Shown: positions 23,922 through 33,259, counted from the first letter of the stretch. The stretch: DNA of 56,901 nt from Paraplanobispora siamensis (GCF_016863175.1 NZ_BOOJ01000034.1:1-56901), one strand, 5' to 3'. Translations and numbers: made by a program. The notes: generated from the letters alone by a model not told the origin.

Positions 23922-25457
23922 ATGCACCCCGGAGCCATCGCAGCAGTTTCGCCGGACAAGCCCGCTGTGATCATGGCGGGTTCCGGCCGGGTCGTCACCT
24001 TCCGCGAGCTGGACGAGGAGTCCAACCGTCTCGCCCACCTGTTCCGCGCCGCGGGCCTGCGGCCGGGCGACCACATCGCCTTCATGCTGGAGAACCATCC
24101 GCTGTTCCTGGCGGTGGCCTGGGCGGCGCACCGCTCGGGCCTGTACTACACCGCGATCAGCTCGCGGCTGAAGACCGACGAGCTGGCCTACATCGTGGAC
24201 AACTGCGAGGCCCGGATATTCATCTCCTCGGCCAAGCTCGCCGACGTCGCGACCTCCATCACCGAGGCCACCCCCCGGGTCGAACGCCGGCTCATGCTGG
24301 ACGGCGTCGCCCCCGGCTTCGACTCCTACGAGGAGGCGGTCGCCGCCCACCCGGCCACGCCGATCGAGGACGAGTGCCAGGGCGCGGACATGCTCTACTC
24401 CTCCGGCACCACCGGCCGGCCCAAGGGCGTCAAGCCCGCCCTGTCCAAGGTCCCGCTCGACGAGCCGGGCCCGCTGCTGCAGCTCATCCAGTTCCTGTTC
24501 GCGCCGTCGGCCGACAGCGTCTACCTGTCCCCGGCGCCGCTGTACCACGCCGCGCCGCTGCGCTACTGCATGAGCTTCCAGCGGATCGGCGCGACCATCG
24601 TGGTGATGGAGCGCTTCGACCCCGAGCAGGCGCTCGCGCTCATCGAGAGGTACGGCGTGACGCACTCGCAGTGGGTGCCGACCATGTTCATCAAGATGCT
24701 CAAGCTGCCGGAGGAGACCCGCGCGAAGTACGACCTGTCCTCGCTGACCTCCGCGATCCACGCCGCGGCGCCCTGCCCGGTCCCGGTCAAGGAACAGATG
24801 ATCGACTGGTGGGGCCCGATCATCCACGAGTACTACGCCGGGACCGAGGGCAACGGCTTCCTGTACATCGGCTCCGAGGACTGGCTCAAGCACAAGGGCA
24901 CGGTCGGCCGCCCCCTGCTGGGCGTCGTGCACATCTGCGACGAGGACGGCAACGAGCTGCCGCCGCGCGAGCACGGCACGGTCTACTTCTCCGACGGGCC
25001 CCGGTTCGTCTACCACGGCGACGAGGACAAGACGAAGGCCTCCCAGGACCCGCAGGGGCGCGGGTGGACGACCCTGGGCGACATCGGCTACGTCGACGAG
25101 GAGGGCTTCCTCTACCTCACCGACCGCCGCTCCTACATGATCATCTCCGGCGGGGTGAACGTCTATCCGCAGGAGGCCGAGAACGTGCTCTCGGTCCACC
25201 CCAAGGTGGCCGACGTGGCGGTCTTCGGCGTCCCGGACGAGGAGATGGGCGAGCAGGTCAAGGCCGTCGTCCAGCCGCTCTCCATGGACGAGGCCGGCCC
25301 GGAGCTGGAGGCCGAGCTGATCGAGTACTGTCTGTCCCAGCTCGCGCCGTACAAGTGCCCCAAGTCCGTGGACTTCCGCGAGGAGCTGCCCCGCCACCCC
25401 ACCGGCAAGCTCTACAAGCGCCTCCTGCGCGACGAGTACTGGCCCGCGAAAGCATGA
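23922..25457 (+). CDS. Acyl-CoA synthetase (AMP-forming, FadD-like)
   Basis: The 511-residue adenylate-forming enzyme activates a fatty or other carboxylic acid with ATP and CoA. Motifs are the P-loop LYSSGTTGRPKG (about 158-169), the A5-type motif EYYAGTEG, the A7/A8 hinge region TLGDIGYVDEEGFLYLTDR and C-terminal catalytic Lys in PTGKLYKR. The length is normal for an actinobacterial FadD paralogue used in lipid or sterol side-chain degradation. It is monocistronic, with a hairpin at 25480-25529 behind it. The substrate cannot be read from the sequence. Confidence 0.92.
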   Translation: MHPGAIAAVSPDKPAVIMAGSGRVVTFRELDEESNRLAHLFRAAGLRPGDHIAFMLENHPLFLAVAWAAHRSGLYYTAISSRLKTDELAYIVDNCEARIFISSAKLADVATSITEATPRVERRLMLDGVAPGFDSYEEAVAAHPATPIEDECQGADMLYSSGTTGRPKGVKPALSKVPLDEPGPLLQLIQFLFAPSADSVYLSPAPLYHAAPLRYCMSFQRIGATIVVMERFDPEQALALIERYGVTHSQWVPTMFIKMLKLPEETRAKYDLSSLTSAIHAAAPCPVPVKEQMIDWWGPIIHEYYAGTEGNGFLYIGSEDWLKHKGTVGRPLLGVVHICDEDGNELPPREHGTVYFSDGPRFVYHGDEDKTKASQDPQGRGWTTLGDIGYVDEEGFLYLTDRRSYMIISGGVNVYPQEAENVLSVHPKVADVAVFGVPDEEMGEQVKAVVQPLSMDEAGPELEAELIEYCLSQLAPYKCPKSVDFREELPRHPTGKLYKRLLRDEYWPAKA

Positions 25458-25479
25458 TTTTTTAGCTTTTGTACGGCTT

Positions 25480-25529
25480 CCGCGCCGCTCCCTGACCACG
25501 GCTGATAAAGGCCGTGTCAGGGGGCGCGG
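25480..25529. terminator. Long hairpin after the acyl-CoA synthetase gene
   Basis: CCGCGCC pairs with GGCGCGG, and inside that CCCTGAC pairs with GTCAGGG, with a further ACGGC/GGCCGT-like inner pairing. Confidence 0.7.
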
Positions 25530-25634
25530 ATCATCGCGATCATCCCCTTAACCAGCTCTTACGCCGTGCCCGGCATCGTTGTGTGTACCGGAGGAACCGG
25601 TCGTCACCGTGGCGTCCACGGGTGGACGTAAGAC

Positions 25635-27200
25635 ATGGGGGATGACATGGACGACAAGAACGAGCAGGGCATCACTCCGGCATCGGCCGCGGAGACCACT
25701 CCGATCGAGCCGGTCTCCGACAACGACGGCTGGAGCCAGTTCGGCGCGAGGCCGCCCCGGGCCGGGGGCTTCCGTGACGACCGGAACGCGGAGTCCCAGA
25801 ACGTGGGGTCCCGGAGCGCGGGATCGGAGCCGACGCTGGTTCACCCGCTTCCGGAGCAGGCCGGCCCCGGGCGGCCCGCCTTCGAGCAGTCCGCCGAGCG
25901 TACGGCGGAGCAGCCCGTCATCGGGCACGCCGCTCCCGGCCACACCGCCGAGCAGCCCGTCATCGGGCACGCCCTTCCCGGGCACGCGGCCGGACAGCCC
26001 GGCGCCGGGCAGCCCTTCCCAGGGCAGCCCTTCCCCGGGCACGCGGCCCCGGCGCAGGGGGCGCCCGCCGTACCCGGCCAGCGGATGCGGCTGAGCGCGG
26101 TGCAGAAGCTGGGCGCCGGGCTCGCGCTGGCCGCCATGGCCGTGGGTGGCGGGGTGGCCGGGGCCTTCGCGGCGAACGCCTTCGACGACGACGCCAGGCT
26201 CACCTCCTCCTCGGCCCCCGTGGTCAGCCCGGTCGGCCAGGTGACCACGATCGCCGACGTCGCCGAGGCCGTCCAGCCCTCGGTCGTGTCGATCGAGGTC
26301 AGGAGCGGCAACGGCGGCAGCGAGGGCTCGGGCGTGATCCTGTCCGAGGACGGGCAGATCCTCACCAACAACCACGTCGTCGAGGCGGGTGGGCAGGGCG
26401 CCCAGATCACCGTCAAGTTCAGCGACGGCAAGACCGCCCCCGCCAAGATCGTCGGTACCGACCCGGCCACCGACCTCGCGGTCATCAAGGCGGAGAACGT
26501 CTCCGGCCTCACCAAGGCCTCGCTCGGCGACAGCGACAAGCTCAAGGTCGGCGACTCCGTGCTGGCCATCGGCAGCCCGCTCGGCCTGTCGGGCTCGGTC
26601 AGCTCCGGCATCGTCAGCGCCCTCGACCGCACGCTGACCGTCGGAGGTCAGCGGCAGGAGCAGCAGCTCCCGCCCGGCTGGGGCGGCGACCAGAGCCAGA
26701 GCGGCGGCACCTCCACCACCATCGGCGGGGCCATCCAGACCGACGCGGCGATCAACCCCGGCAACTCCGGCGGCGCGCTGGTCAACTCCTCCGGACAGGT
26801 GATCGGCATCAACACCGCCATCGCCACCAACGGCGGAGAGGGCAACATCGGCGTCGGCTTCGCCATCCCGATCAACACCGCCCGGCAGGTCGCCCAGCAG
26901 CTCATCGACACCGGCAAGGTCTCCCACGCCTTCCTGGGCGTGAGCATGGCCGACGCGGTCGGCGACGCGGGCGGCGCGCTGGTCCAGCAGGTCACCGAGG
27001 GCAGCCCGGCCGCCCAGGCCGGCCTGAAGCAGGGCGACCTGATCACCAAGATCAACGACACCGCGGTCGAGGGCTCCGCCACCGTGGTCGGCGCGATCCG
27101 CAGCCTCAAGCCGGGCGACCAGGTGACGCTCACCTACGTCCGCGACGGCCGTACCGAGACCGCCACCGCGACGCTCACCGAGAAGACCGGAGAGCAGTAG
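25635..27200 (+). CDS. HtrA/DegP-like membrane-anchored serine protease with PDZ domain
   Basis: About 521 residues in four parts: a disordered Pro/Gly/His-rich cytoplasmic N-terminus (1-150), one membrane helix (about 155-181), an extracytoplasmic trypsin-like domain with catalytic His247 (NNHVV), Asp280 (TDLAV) and Ser378 (GNSGG), and a C-terminal PDZ domain (about 430-515). It is an envelope protein-quality-control protease. An in-frame ATG at 25647, with GGGGG just upstream, may be the true start. The N-terminus contains two 14-residue repeats (AEQPVIGHA..PGH). No two-component partner is adjacent, unlike the htrA loci of some actinomycetes. Confidence 0.92.
   Translation: MGDDMDDKNEQGITPASAAETTPIEPVSDNDGWSQFGARPPRAGGFRDDRNAESQNVGSRSAGSEPTLVHPLPEQAGPGRPAFEQSAERTAEQPVIGHAAPGHTAEQPVIGHALPGHAAGQPGAGQPFPGQPFPGHAAPAQGAPAVPGQRMRLSAVQKLGAGLALAAMAVGGGVAGAFAANAFDDDARLTSSSAPVVSPVGQVTTIADVAEAVQPSVVSIEVRSGNGGSEGSGVILSEDGQILTNNHVVEAGGQGAQITVKFSDGKTAPAKIVGTDPATDLAVIKAENVSGLTKASLGDSDKLKVGDSVLAIGSPLGLSGSVSSGIVSALDRTLTVGGQRQEQQLPPGWGGDQSQSGGTSTTIGGAIQTDAAINPGNSGGALVNSSGQVIGINTAIATNGGEGNIGVGFAIPINTARQVAQQLIDTGKVSHAFLGVSMADAVGDAGGALVQQVTEGSPAAQAGLKQGDLITKINDTAVEGSATVVGAIRSLKPGDQVTLTYVRDGRTETATATLTEKTGEQ
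25905..25988. repeat. 42-bp direct repeat coding AEQPVIGH units
   Basis: Two tandem 42-base units in the HtrA-like gene encode AEQPVIGHAAPGHT and AEQPVIGHALPGHA in the disordered cytoplasmic tail. Confidence 0.8.
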
Positions 27201-27215
27201 TCCCGCAAGCGGAGG

Positions 27216-27245
27216 CGCCGCCGGGTTACTCGGACCCCGGCGGCG
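27216..27245 (+). terminator. Hairpin terminator after the HtrA-like gene
   Basis: CGCCGCCGGG and CCCGGCGGCG form a perfect 10-bp stem with a 10-base loop, followed by TCTTC. Confidence 0.75.
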
Positions 27246-27386
27246 TCTTCATGTCCGGTGACGGCATTCGCCTGCCCCGGCCGCTGGATGGGAGGGCCGC
27301 TCGGATATTCCTTGGATATTCAACTTTCCGGTCCTGGAATGAATCCGACCCTCTCACCCCGGTCCACCTGGCCTTACTTCTCTCCG

Positions 27387-27415
27387 CTGACCGCAACGGC
27401 CGTTTCGGTTAGGGT
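27387..27415 (+). promoter_or_regulatory. Candidate housekeeping-type promoter of the GAF-ANTAR gene
   Basis: CTGACC (-35, 27387-27392) and TAGGGT (-10, 27410-27415) are exactly 17 bases apart, which predicts a leader of about 75 bases. Upstream, an 8-bp direct repeat GGATATTC (27303-27310, 27314-27321) recurs with an 11-base step and could be an activator site. Nothing else is visible in 27246-27498. Confidence 0.5.
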
Positions 27416-27498
27416 CACCTACAACTCTCCCTGGGGGAAACTCTTTAACGCCGTCTCAGCGGGCACTTTTTCTGAAAGGCTTGAAGCCGGAGGGAGGA

Positions 27499-28257
27499 TT
27501 GGCTTCCGCGGCGGTGGACGGAGTGAGGGAGACATTGCCCCCCGAGCGGCGAGTGGGTCGGATTTTCGTCGAGTTGGCTGACACTCTGACCGAAGACTTC
27601 GACATCATGGACTACCTGGACAACCTGGCCTGTCATGGGGCCGAGGTCCCCGGGGTGAGCGCATGCGTGGTGCTCCTGGCCGACCCGGTCGGCCCGCTGA
27701 GCATCGTGGCCGCCTCCAGCGAGTCGGCCCGCATGGTGGGGGTGAGCCAGCTGCGTCACCAGGAAGGGCCGAGCCTGCAGGCATACCAGACCGGCGCACC
27801 GGTGTGCTGTACGGACCTGCAGGCCGCCCTCCCGCGCTGGCCGCATTACGCGCCGGTCGCGCTGGCGGCCGGGTTCGCCTCGGTGCACGCCTTCCCGTTG
27901 TGCTGGCAGGGGCAGGCCGTGGGCGGGTTCAGCCTGCTGCGCGCCGTCGCGGGCCGGCTGGACGTCCCGGCCGTCGAACAGGCCCAGGACCTGGCCCAGG
28001 CGGCCACCATCGGCCTGTTGCACCGCCGTACGGTGCGCCACCACGAGAGCCTCACCCGGCAGCTGCAGGTCGCCCTGAACAGCCGGGTGCTGATCGAGCA
28101 GGCCAAGGGCATGCTTGCCGGGCACCTGCGGCTGACCCCCGACCAGGCCTTCGCGCTGATGCGCGACTACGCCCGCGCGCACCATCTCAAGCTGACCGCG
28201 CTCAGCCGCTCCCTGCTGCAGGGGGAGATCACCGTTCCGGCGGCGTCCCGGGAGTAG
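27499..28257 (+). CDS. GAF and ANTAR domain RNA-binding regulator
   Basis: About 252 residues. The N-terminal GAF ligand-sensing domain spans about 20-170. The C-terminal ANTAR domain (about 185-240) shows LQVALNSRVLIEQAKGMLAGHLRLTPDQAFALMRDYAR, the conserved pattern (RxxIEQAKGML). ANTAR proteins bind paired hairpins in nascent RNA to prevent termination. The TTG at 27499, preceded by GGAGGGAGG, is the likely start. It lies 70 bases upstream of an NB-ARC/TPR ATPase and is probably cotranscribed with it, which suggests a joint signalling unit. Confidence 0.88.
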   Translation: MASAAVDGVRETLPPERRVGRIFVELADTLTEDFDIMDYLDNLACHGAEVPGVSACVVLLADPVGPLSIVAASSESARMVGVSQLRHQEGPSLQAYQTGAPVCCTDLQAALPRWPHYAPVALAAGFASVHAFPLCWQGQAVGGFSLLRAVAGRLDVPAVEQAQDLAQAATIGLLHRRTVRHHESLTRQLQVALNSRVLIEQAKGMLAGHLRLTPDQAFALMRDYARAHHLKLTALSRSLLQGEITVPAASRE

Positions 28258-28327
28258 TTCCGCTTGCGGGCCGCCGGTGCCGGTGATGCCATGGAAGCCG
28301 CCGGAACAACCCAGGCAGGTGGTCATC

Positions 28328-30430
28328 ATGGTCGTGAACCGGAGGGCGGTGGGCAATCTGCCCGCCGAGGCCACCACGCTGATCGGACGGGGCGCGGAGC
28401 TGGACCGGTTGCGGCACATGTGCGAGCGGTCCCGGATGGTGACGGTGACCGGGCCGGGCGGGCTGGGCAAGACCCGCCTGGCGCTGCGGGCCGCCGCCGA
28501 TCTGACGCCCGGTTTCGCCGACGGGGCCTGGGTGGTGACGCTGTCGCCGCTGGAGATGGGCGCCTCGCTGCCGTACGCGATCGCTGAGGCGCTGCTGCTG
28601 GTGAACCAGAGCATCGATCCGATGATCGAGGTGGTGGCCCGCTATCTGGCCGAGCGGCGGCTGCTGCTGGTGTGGGACACCTGCGAGCACCTGGCCGAGG
28701 CGTGCGCGGAGGTCGCCGAGCGGTTGCTGGCCGCCGCGCCGGGTCTGCACATCCTGGCCACCAGCCGCCGGGTGCTGGGCGTCCCGTCCGAGGAGGTCTT
28801 CCTCCTGGAACCGCTGCCGGTCCCCGCCACCGCGGACGGGGACGCGGACGCGGTGGCGCTGCTGGTCGAGCGGGCCGCCGCCGTGGCGCCCGGTTTCGCC
28901 GTCACCGAGGACAACCGGCAGGCCGTGGTGCGCATCTGCCGTCGGCTGGAAGGGCTGCCACTGGCCATCGAGCTGGCCGCCGCCCGGCTGGGCGAGTGGT
29001 CGCCGCAGCAACTGGCCACGCGGCTGGGGGACCGTTTCGCGGTGCTGGACGCCGGTGAGGCCGGCTACTCCGCCGACCCGCCCTGGCATCAGGGCCTGCG
29101 CACCGCGATCGGCTGGAGCCACCAGTGGTGCAGCCCGGCCGAGCGCCTGCTGTGGGCCCGGGCCTCGGTGTTCGCCGGATCCTTCGGCCCGGCCGCGGCG
29201 ACGCGGGTGTGCGCCGACGCAGACCTGCCCGCCGACCGGATCCCGGCGCTGCTGGCCGCCCTGACCGACAAGTCCATCCTGACCTGGGTGCCGACCGGTG
29301 ACGGGGAGCGCTACAGGATGCTGGACACGGTGCGCGAGTACGGCGCCTTCTGGCTGGCGCACCTGGGGCAGGAGCACGAGCTGCGGTGCCGGCACCGCGA
29401 CCACTACCGGGCGCTGGCCGCCGAGGGCGAGGCCGCCTGGTTCGGTCCCGACCAACTCGCCTGGTTCGACCGGATGAGCGCCGAGCTGGACAACCTGCGC
29501 GCCGCCCTGGAGTTCGCCCTGACCATCCCCGACGACCATTGCGCGGCGGAGCTGGCGGGCGTGCTGTGGTTCGTGTGGTACGGCTGCGGCCATGTGCAGG
29601 AGGGCCGGTACTACCTGGAGCGGGCGCTGGCCGCCGACACCGGTGCGAGCCGGGCGCGCGTCCGGGCGCTGGCGACCGCGAGCCTGCTCACGACGACCCA
29701 GGGGGACGGCGAGGTCGGAAGGCTGCGGGCCGAGGAGTGCCTGCGTCAGGCCGAGAAGCTCGATGACGCCCGCGGACTGCAGACCGGGCAGGCCCTGCTG
29801 CTGGGCGCCGCGGTGATCCGAGGTGACCAGGAGCAGGCCACGGCTCTGACCCGGGAGCTGTCGGGGCGCATGCCCGACGAGATCACCCTGACCTACTTCG
29901 TGTACCACCTGTCCGCGATCGCCGCCCACATCATCGCCGGCCGGTTCGAGGAGGCCGTGACGCTGCTGGAACGGGTGCGTCAGGACTGTGAGCGGCATGG
30001 CGAGCGCTGGCTGCGTGCCTACGGCGACGTCTTCCGCGCCCAGGCCGAGCTGGGCCTGGGCCGGCCCCTGGTCGCCCAGGCCCACGCCCAGGCGGCGCTC
30101 GGGGCCAAGTACCGCATGCACGACAACCTCGGAGTCGCCATGGCCCTGGACATGCTCGGCCCGGCCGCCCTCGCCGTCGGCCAGGCCCGGCACGCCGCCT
30201 ACCTGCTCGGCCTGTCCTACCAGGTCTGGGAGACCGTCGGCCGGCAGCAGGCCGGCGTCCCCGCATGGACCGCCACCCGCCGTGACTGCGAGAGCCGCAC
30301 CCGGCAGGCCCTGGGGGAGCAGGCCTACCGGCGCGCCTACGCGGCCGGATACGAAATCGATCTCGACGCGGGCGTCGCTTCGGCGATCAGCGGTCCCGAC
30401 GCCCGTTCGACGGCGCCCGACGTACGGTGA
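28328..30430 (+). CDS. NB-ARC/TPR ATPase of the AfsR-LuxR (LAL)-like family lacking a DNA-binding domain
   Basis: The 700-residue STAND-type NTPase has a P-loop GPGGLGKTRLAL near residue 42, Walker B-like RRLLLVWDTCEHL, the sensor motif ILATSRR and the GLPLAIELAAAR segment, followed by a TPR-rich C-terminal half (about 350-650). Neither a LuxR HTH at the end nor a SARP-type domain at the start is seen, so it is probably a signalling switch or scaffold rather than a DNA-binding activator. The ATG at 28328 has AGGTGG upstream; an in-frame earlier start at 28277 is weaker. It is downstream of the GAF-ANTAR gene and converges on an ABC permease gene across a bidirectional terminator. Confidence 0.85.
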   Translation: MVVNRRAVGNLPAEATTLIGRGAELDRLRHMCERSRMVTVTGPGGLGKTRLALRAAADLTPGFADGAWVVTLSPLEMGASLPYAIAEALLLVNQSIDPMIEVVARYLAERRLLLVWDTCEHLAEACAEVAERLLAAAPGLHILATSRRVLGVPSEEVFLLEPLPVPATADGDADAVALLVERAAAVAPGFAVTEDNRQAVVRICRRLEGLPLAIELAAARLGEWSPQQLATRLGDRFAVLDAGEAGYSADPPWHQGLRTAIGWSHQWCSPAERLLWARASVFAGSFGPAAATRVCADADLPADRIPALLAALTDKSILTWVPTGDGERYRMLDTVREYGAFWLAHLGQEHELRCRHRDHYRALAAEGEAAWFGPDQLAWFDRMSAELDNLRAALEFALTIPDDHCAAELAGVLWFVWYGCGHVQEGRYYLERALAADTGASRARVRALATASLLTTTQGDGEVGRLRAEECLRQAEKLDDARGLQTGQALLLGAAVIRGDQEQATALTRELSGRMPDEITLTYFVYHLSAIAAHIIAGRFEEAVTLLERVRQDCERHGERWLRAYGDVFRAQAELGLGRPLVAQAHAQAALGAKYRMHDNLGVAMALDMLGPAALAVGQARHAAYLLGLSYQVWETVGRQQAGVPAWTATRRDCESRTRQALGEQAYRRAYAAGYEIDLDAGVASAISGPDARSTAPDVR

Positions 30431-30447
30431 CCCGCCACGGGCCTGTA

Positions 30448-30509
30448 CGCCCGGCGGCGGGCAGTGCCCCGGAGTCCCGGAGCACCGCAGCCCCGCCCGC
30501 CGCCGGGCG
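30448..30509. terminator. Bidirectional terminator between convergent genes
   Basis: Perfect 15-bp arms CGCCCGGCGGCGGGC and GCCCGCCGCCGGGCG are separated by 32 bases that can pair further. It lies between the plus-strand ATPase gene and the minus-strand permease gene. Confidence 0.8.
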
Positions 30510-30517
30510 CGGGACCG

Positions 30518-31255
30518 TCAGGAGAAACGGTTGCCCTCGTCGCGGCGGTAGGCCCACGCGGCCAGGACGGCGGCGGCCGCGGTCCAGACACCGAACATGA
30601 CCAGCGTCAGCGTGTCGGGGGTGCCGTAGCCCAGCGCCGCCCAGACCAGCTCCACCGCGCCCCGGCTGGGCAGGAACGGCGCCACCGCGTCGATGAAGGC
30701 CGGGGGGTTCACCGGGCTCGTCAGCAGGCCGCCGCCCACGGCCATGGGGAACAGGGTCAGCTGCACCACCGCGATCGCGGCCTTGGGCGGCATGGCGTAG
30801 CCGATGAACAGTCCCAGGAGCTGGAACGGGGCCGAGGCGACCAGCAGGGCGAGGAAGGCCAGCAGGAACCGCGGGGGCGTCACGGTGGCCTCGGTGAACA
30901 GCGCGGCCACGATCAGCACCGGCACGAGTCCGATGAGCGTCATGGCCAGCGCGTTGAGGATCCTGGCCCCGAACCGCGGCCAGGGCCCGGCCGGGAGGGT
31001 GCGGGTGTAGGGGTCCCACGGCTGGGAGCGGTCCTCGGAGACCCCCAGGCCGTGGGTGAACAGGCCGCTGGACATCACCGCGAAGACCATCATCGACGCG
31101 GTGGCCAGCGTCGCCCCGACGGGGTCGTCGCCGGCGAAGGGCACCACGAAGAAGAGCATCGAGGCGGCGGGGAAGAAGCCGTTCCCGATGACCGCGATCG
31201 GCACGCGGACGGTCTCCAGGAACTGATATCGGGTGTGGGTCAGCAGAAGCGACAC
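30518..31255 (-). CDS. ABC-2 type transporter permease
   Basis: The 245-residue membrane protein has six helices of the ABC-2/DrrB type, ending in a short charged tail (YRRDEGNRFS). It pairs with the ATPase encoded 44 bases upstream to form an exporter. The substrate is unknown; drugs, lipids and peptides are all possible for this family. It is the last gene of the four-gene minus-strand operon 33259-30518. Confidence 0.88.
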   Translation of the reverse strand: MSLLLTHTRYQFLETVRVPIAVIGNGFFPAASMLFFVVPFAGDDPVGATLATASMMVFAVMSSGLFTHGLGVSEDRSQPWDPYTRTLPAGPWPRFGARILNALAMTLIGLVPVLIVAALFTEATVTPPRFLLAFLALLVASAPFQLLGLFIGYAMPPKAAIAVVQLTLFPMAVGGGLLTSPVNPPAFIDAVAPFLPSRGAVELVWAALGYGTPDTLTLVMFGVWTAAAAVLAAWAYRRDEGNRFS

Positions 31256-31299
31256 GGGGGATGGTCCTCTCGTACGGGGGCTGCGGGCCGTCTCGGGGC

Positions 31300-32286
31300 T
31301 CAGGCGTCCCGGGGCGCGCGGGCGGTGATGGTGAGGAACGCCTCCTCCAGGGAGGTGGGGCGGATCTCCAGGTCGGAGAAGGGCACGTCGGCCCGGACGA
31401 GCCGGCGGACCAGGGCGTCGGCGTCGGTGGTGAGCAGGTGGACGCGGTCGCCCTCACGCTCCGTGCGCAGGACGCCGGGCAGCTCGGGCAGGTCCCCGCC
31501 GGTCAGGGCGACGCGGCGCACGCCCGCGATGCCCTGCACCTCCGCGATCGGGCCGTCGGCCAGGACCCGGCCGTGCCCGATGACCACGACCCGCTCGGCA
31601 AGCGCTTCGATCTCCTCCAGATAGTGGCTGGTGAGCACCACGGTCCCGCCCTCGGCGTGGAAGTCCCTGATGGCGTCCCACAGCCCGCGGCGGGCCTCGA
31701 CGTCCAGGCCGGTGGTCGGCTCGTCGAGGAAGACCAGCCGGGGATCGCCGACGAAGGCCAGCGCCACGGCCAGGCGCCGCTTCTGCCCGCCGGACAGCCC
31801 GCCGATCTGGCGGCGCTCCAGCCCGGACAGCCCGAAGCGCTCCAGCAGCGCCCCCCGCTCGATGCTGCGCGGGTAGTGGGCGGCGGTGAAGTCGACGACC
31901 TCGCGGACCCGCAGCGTCGGAGGGAGCCCCGTCTCCTGCGGGGTGACGCCGATGCCGCGCCGCCGTACGGCGTCGGCGGGGGAGCCGCCGAACAGCTCCA
32001 TCCGGCCCGAGGTGGGCCTGCGCAGTCCGACGAACAGGTTGATCAGGGTGGACTTGCCCGCGCCGTTCGGCCCGAGCAGGCCGACCAGCTCGCCGGCGTG
32101 GATGTCGAGGGAGACGCCGTCCAACGCCAGCACGTCCCCGTAGCGGCGGGTGACCTCGACGGCGCGGGCCAGGGTACCGGTCCGTTCCTCCGTTCCCGTT
32201 CCGGAGGCGGTTCCCGCTGCCGGGCCGAGGGAGGTGGTAGTCGTCGTGATCGAGGTCGTCGTGGACCCGGTGGTGGATTCCGCCAT
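31300..32286 (-). CDS. ABC exporter ATP-binding protein
   Basis: The 328-residue ATPase has Walker A GPNGAGKST, signature LSGGQKRRL, Walker B LVFLDEPTTGLD and H-loop LTSHYLEE. It begins with a disordered Thr/Ser-rich stretch of about 35 residues (about residues 3-33, TTGSTTTSITTTTTSLG), which is unusual for this family. It is closest to DrrA/CcmA-like antibiotic-resistance ATPases. It follows an HTH regulator gene by 29 bases and precedes its permease. Confidence 0.92.
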   Translation of the reverse strand: MAESTTGSTTTSITTTTTSLGPAAGTASGTGTEERTGTLARAVEVTRRYGDVLALDGVSLDIHAGELVGLLGPNGAGKSTLINLFVGLRRPTSGRMELFGGSPADAVRRRGIGVTPQETGLPPTLRVREVVDFTAAHYPRSIERGALLERFGLSGLERRQIGGLSGGQKRRLAVALAFVGDPRLVFLDEPTTGLDVEARRGLWDAIRDFHAEGGTVVLTSHYLEEIEALAERVVVIGHGRVLADGPIAEVQGIAGVRRVALTGGDLPELPGVLRTEREGDRVHLLTTDADALVRRLVRADVPFSDLEIRPTSLEEAFLTITARAPRDA

Positions 32287-32315
32287 CGGAAGGGTCTTCC
32301 TTTCTCGGAAGGGGG

Positions 32316-32636
32316 TCAGGTCTCTTCGGACGCCGGCGCCCTGGCCGTGTCCAGCAGTTCGCGGATCGCCGTGGTGTAGCCCTCGAAGGCGGCGCGGCCC
32401 CGGTGGGTGAGTGCGACGTAGGTGACGGGGGTGCGGCCCCTGTGGGTCTTGACGATCTCCACGTATCCGGCCTCCTCCAGCTTGCTCAGGTGCACCGAGA
32501 GGTTGCCCGCCGTCATCCCGAGGAGGTCCTTCAGCCCGGGGAAGGTGATCTGGTCGCCATCGGCCAGGGTGTTGAGCGTGGCGACCACCCGCAGCCGGGC
32601 CTGGGCGTGGATCACCGGGTCGAGTTCGGGGGTCAC
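32316..32636 (-). CDS. Winged-helix transcriptional regulator (MarR/ArsR-like, PF13601 type)
   Basis: The 106-residue protein starts at a GTG that overlaps the stop of the upstream membrane protein gene (GTGA). The winged helix reads ITFPGLKDLLGMTAGNLSVHLSKLEEAGYVEIVKTHRGRTPVTYVALTHRGRAAFE, typical of the small DNA-binding domain found with ABC-2 exporters. There is no metal-binding Cys motif. It probably autoregulates the operon through the inverted repeats at 33285-33320 (inference). Confidence 0.87.
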   Translation of the reverse strand: MTPELDPVIHAQARLRVVATLNTLADGDQITFPGLKDLLGMTAGNLSVHLSKLEEAGYVEIVKTHRGRTPVTYVALTHRGRAAFEGYTTAIRELLDTARAPASEET

Positions 32637-33259
32637 CGGCGGAGCCTCCGGTGCAGCATGAGCCCGGTGACGATGGACCCGCCTCCGGCGCCCACCGATA
32701 TCAGCAGGGCGTGCCAGCCCGGACCGGCGGCGGTGCCGATCGTGTTGAGCACCGCGACCACCGCGCCGAAGACGAACAGCCACCGGGTCAGCCAGACGGC
32801 CCCGCCCGCCATGTACAGGATCGCGACGACCATCATCGACAGGCTCGACCACAGCAGGCTCTGCTCCGGGCCGGGCAGGCTCTGGCCGAACCGGACGCCG
32901 ATCACCCACATGGCGGAGAAGCCGAAGAACCAGGAGAAGCCGTACATCGTGCCGCGCTGCTGGGACGCGCCCCGCACGGGGCTGCCCAGCTGCCACATCG
33001 TCATCGCGCTGATCAGCATGGCCAGCGTCATCAGCCCGAACAGCAGCGCCAACGCGACCCCGAGGGGGATCTCGACGTACGGCCTGCCGGACAGGCCGTT
33101 GCGCAGGAAGAGGGCGCCGAACCCGACGAACCAGGCCACACCCCACGCCAGGTAGTGGGGGACCGGGTTGGGCGTGAGCCGGCTCACCGTCTCCGTCTCC
33201 TGCTGCTCGATCAGCCGGAGCATCTCCTCCGGGCTCAGTGCCTGATCGTCGTTGTTCAT
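32633..33259 (-). CDS. Six-helix membrane protein of unknown function, first gene of ABC operon
   Basis: The 208-residue protein has a short acidic N-terminus (MNNDDQALSPEEMLRLIEQQ) and about six transmembrane helices between residues 35 and 205. The ATG at 33259 has AGAGGA upstream; a longer frame to 33340 has no such site. Its stop overlaps the start of the HTH regulator, so the two are tightly coupled, as for a membrane sensor or anti-regulator paired with its DNA-binding partner (inference). I do not recognise a named family. Confidence 0.78.
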   Translation of the reverse strand: MNNDDQALSPEEMLRLIEQQETETVSRLTPNPVPHYLAWGVAWFVGFGALFLRNGLSGRPYVEIPLGVALALLFGLMTLAMLISAMTMWQLGSPVRGASQQRGTMYGFSWFFGFSAMWVIGVRFGQSLPGPEQSLLWSSLSMMVVAILYMAGGAVWLTRWLFVFGAVVAVLNTIGTAAGPGWHALLISVGAGGGSIVTGLMLHRRLRR

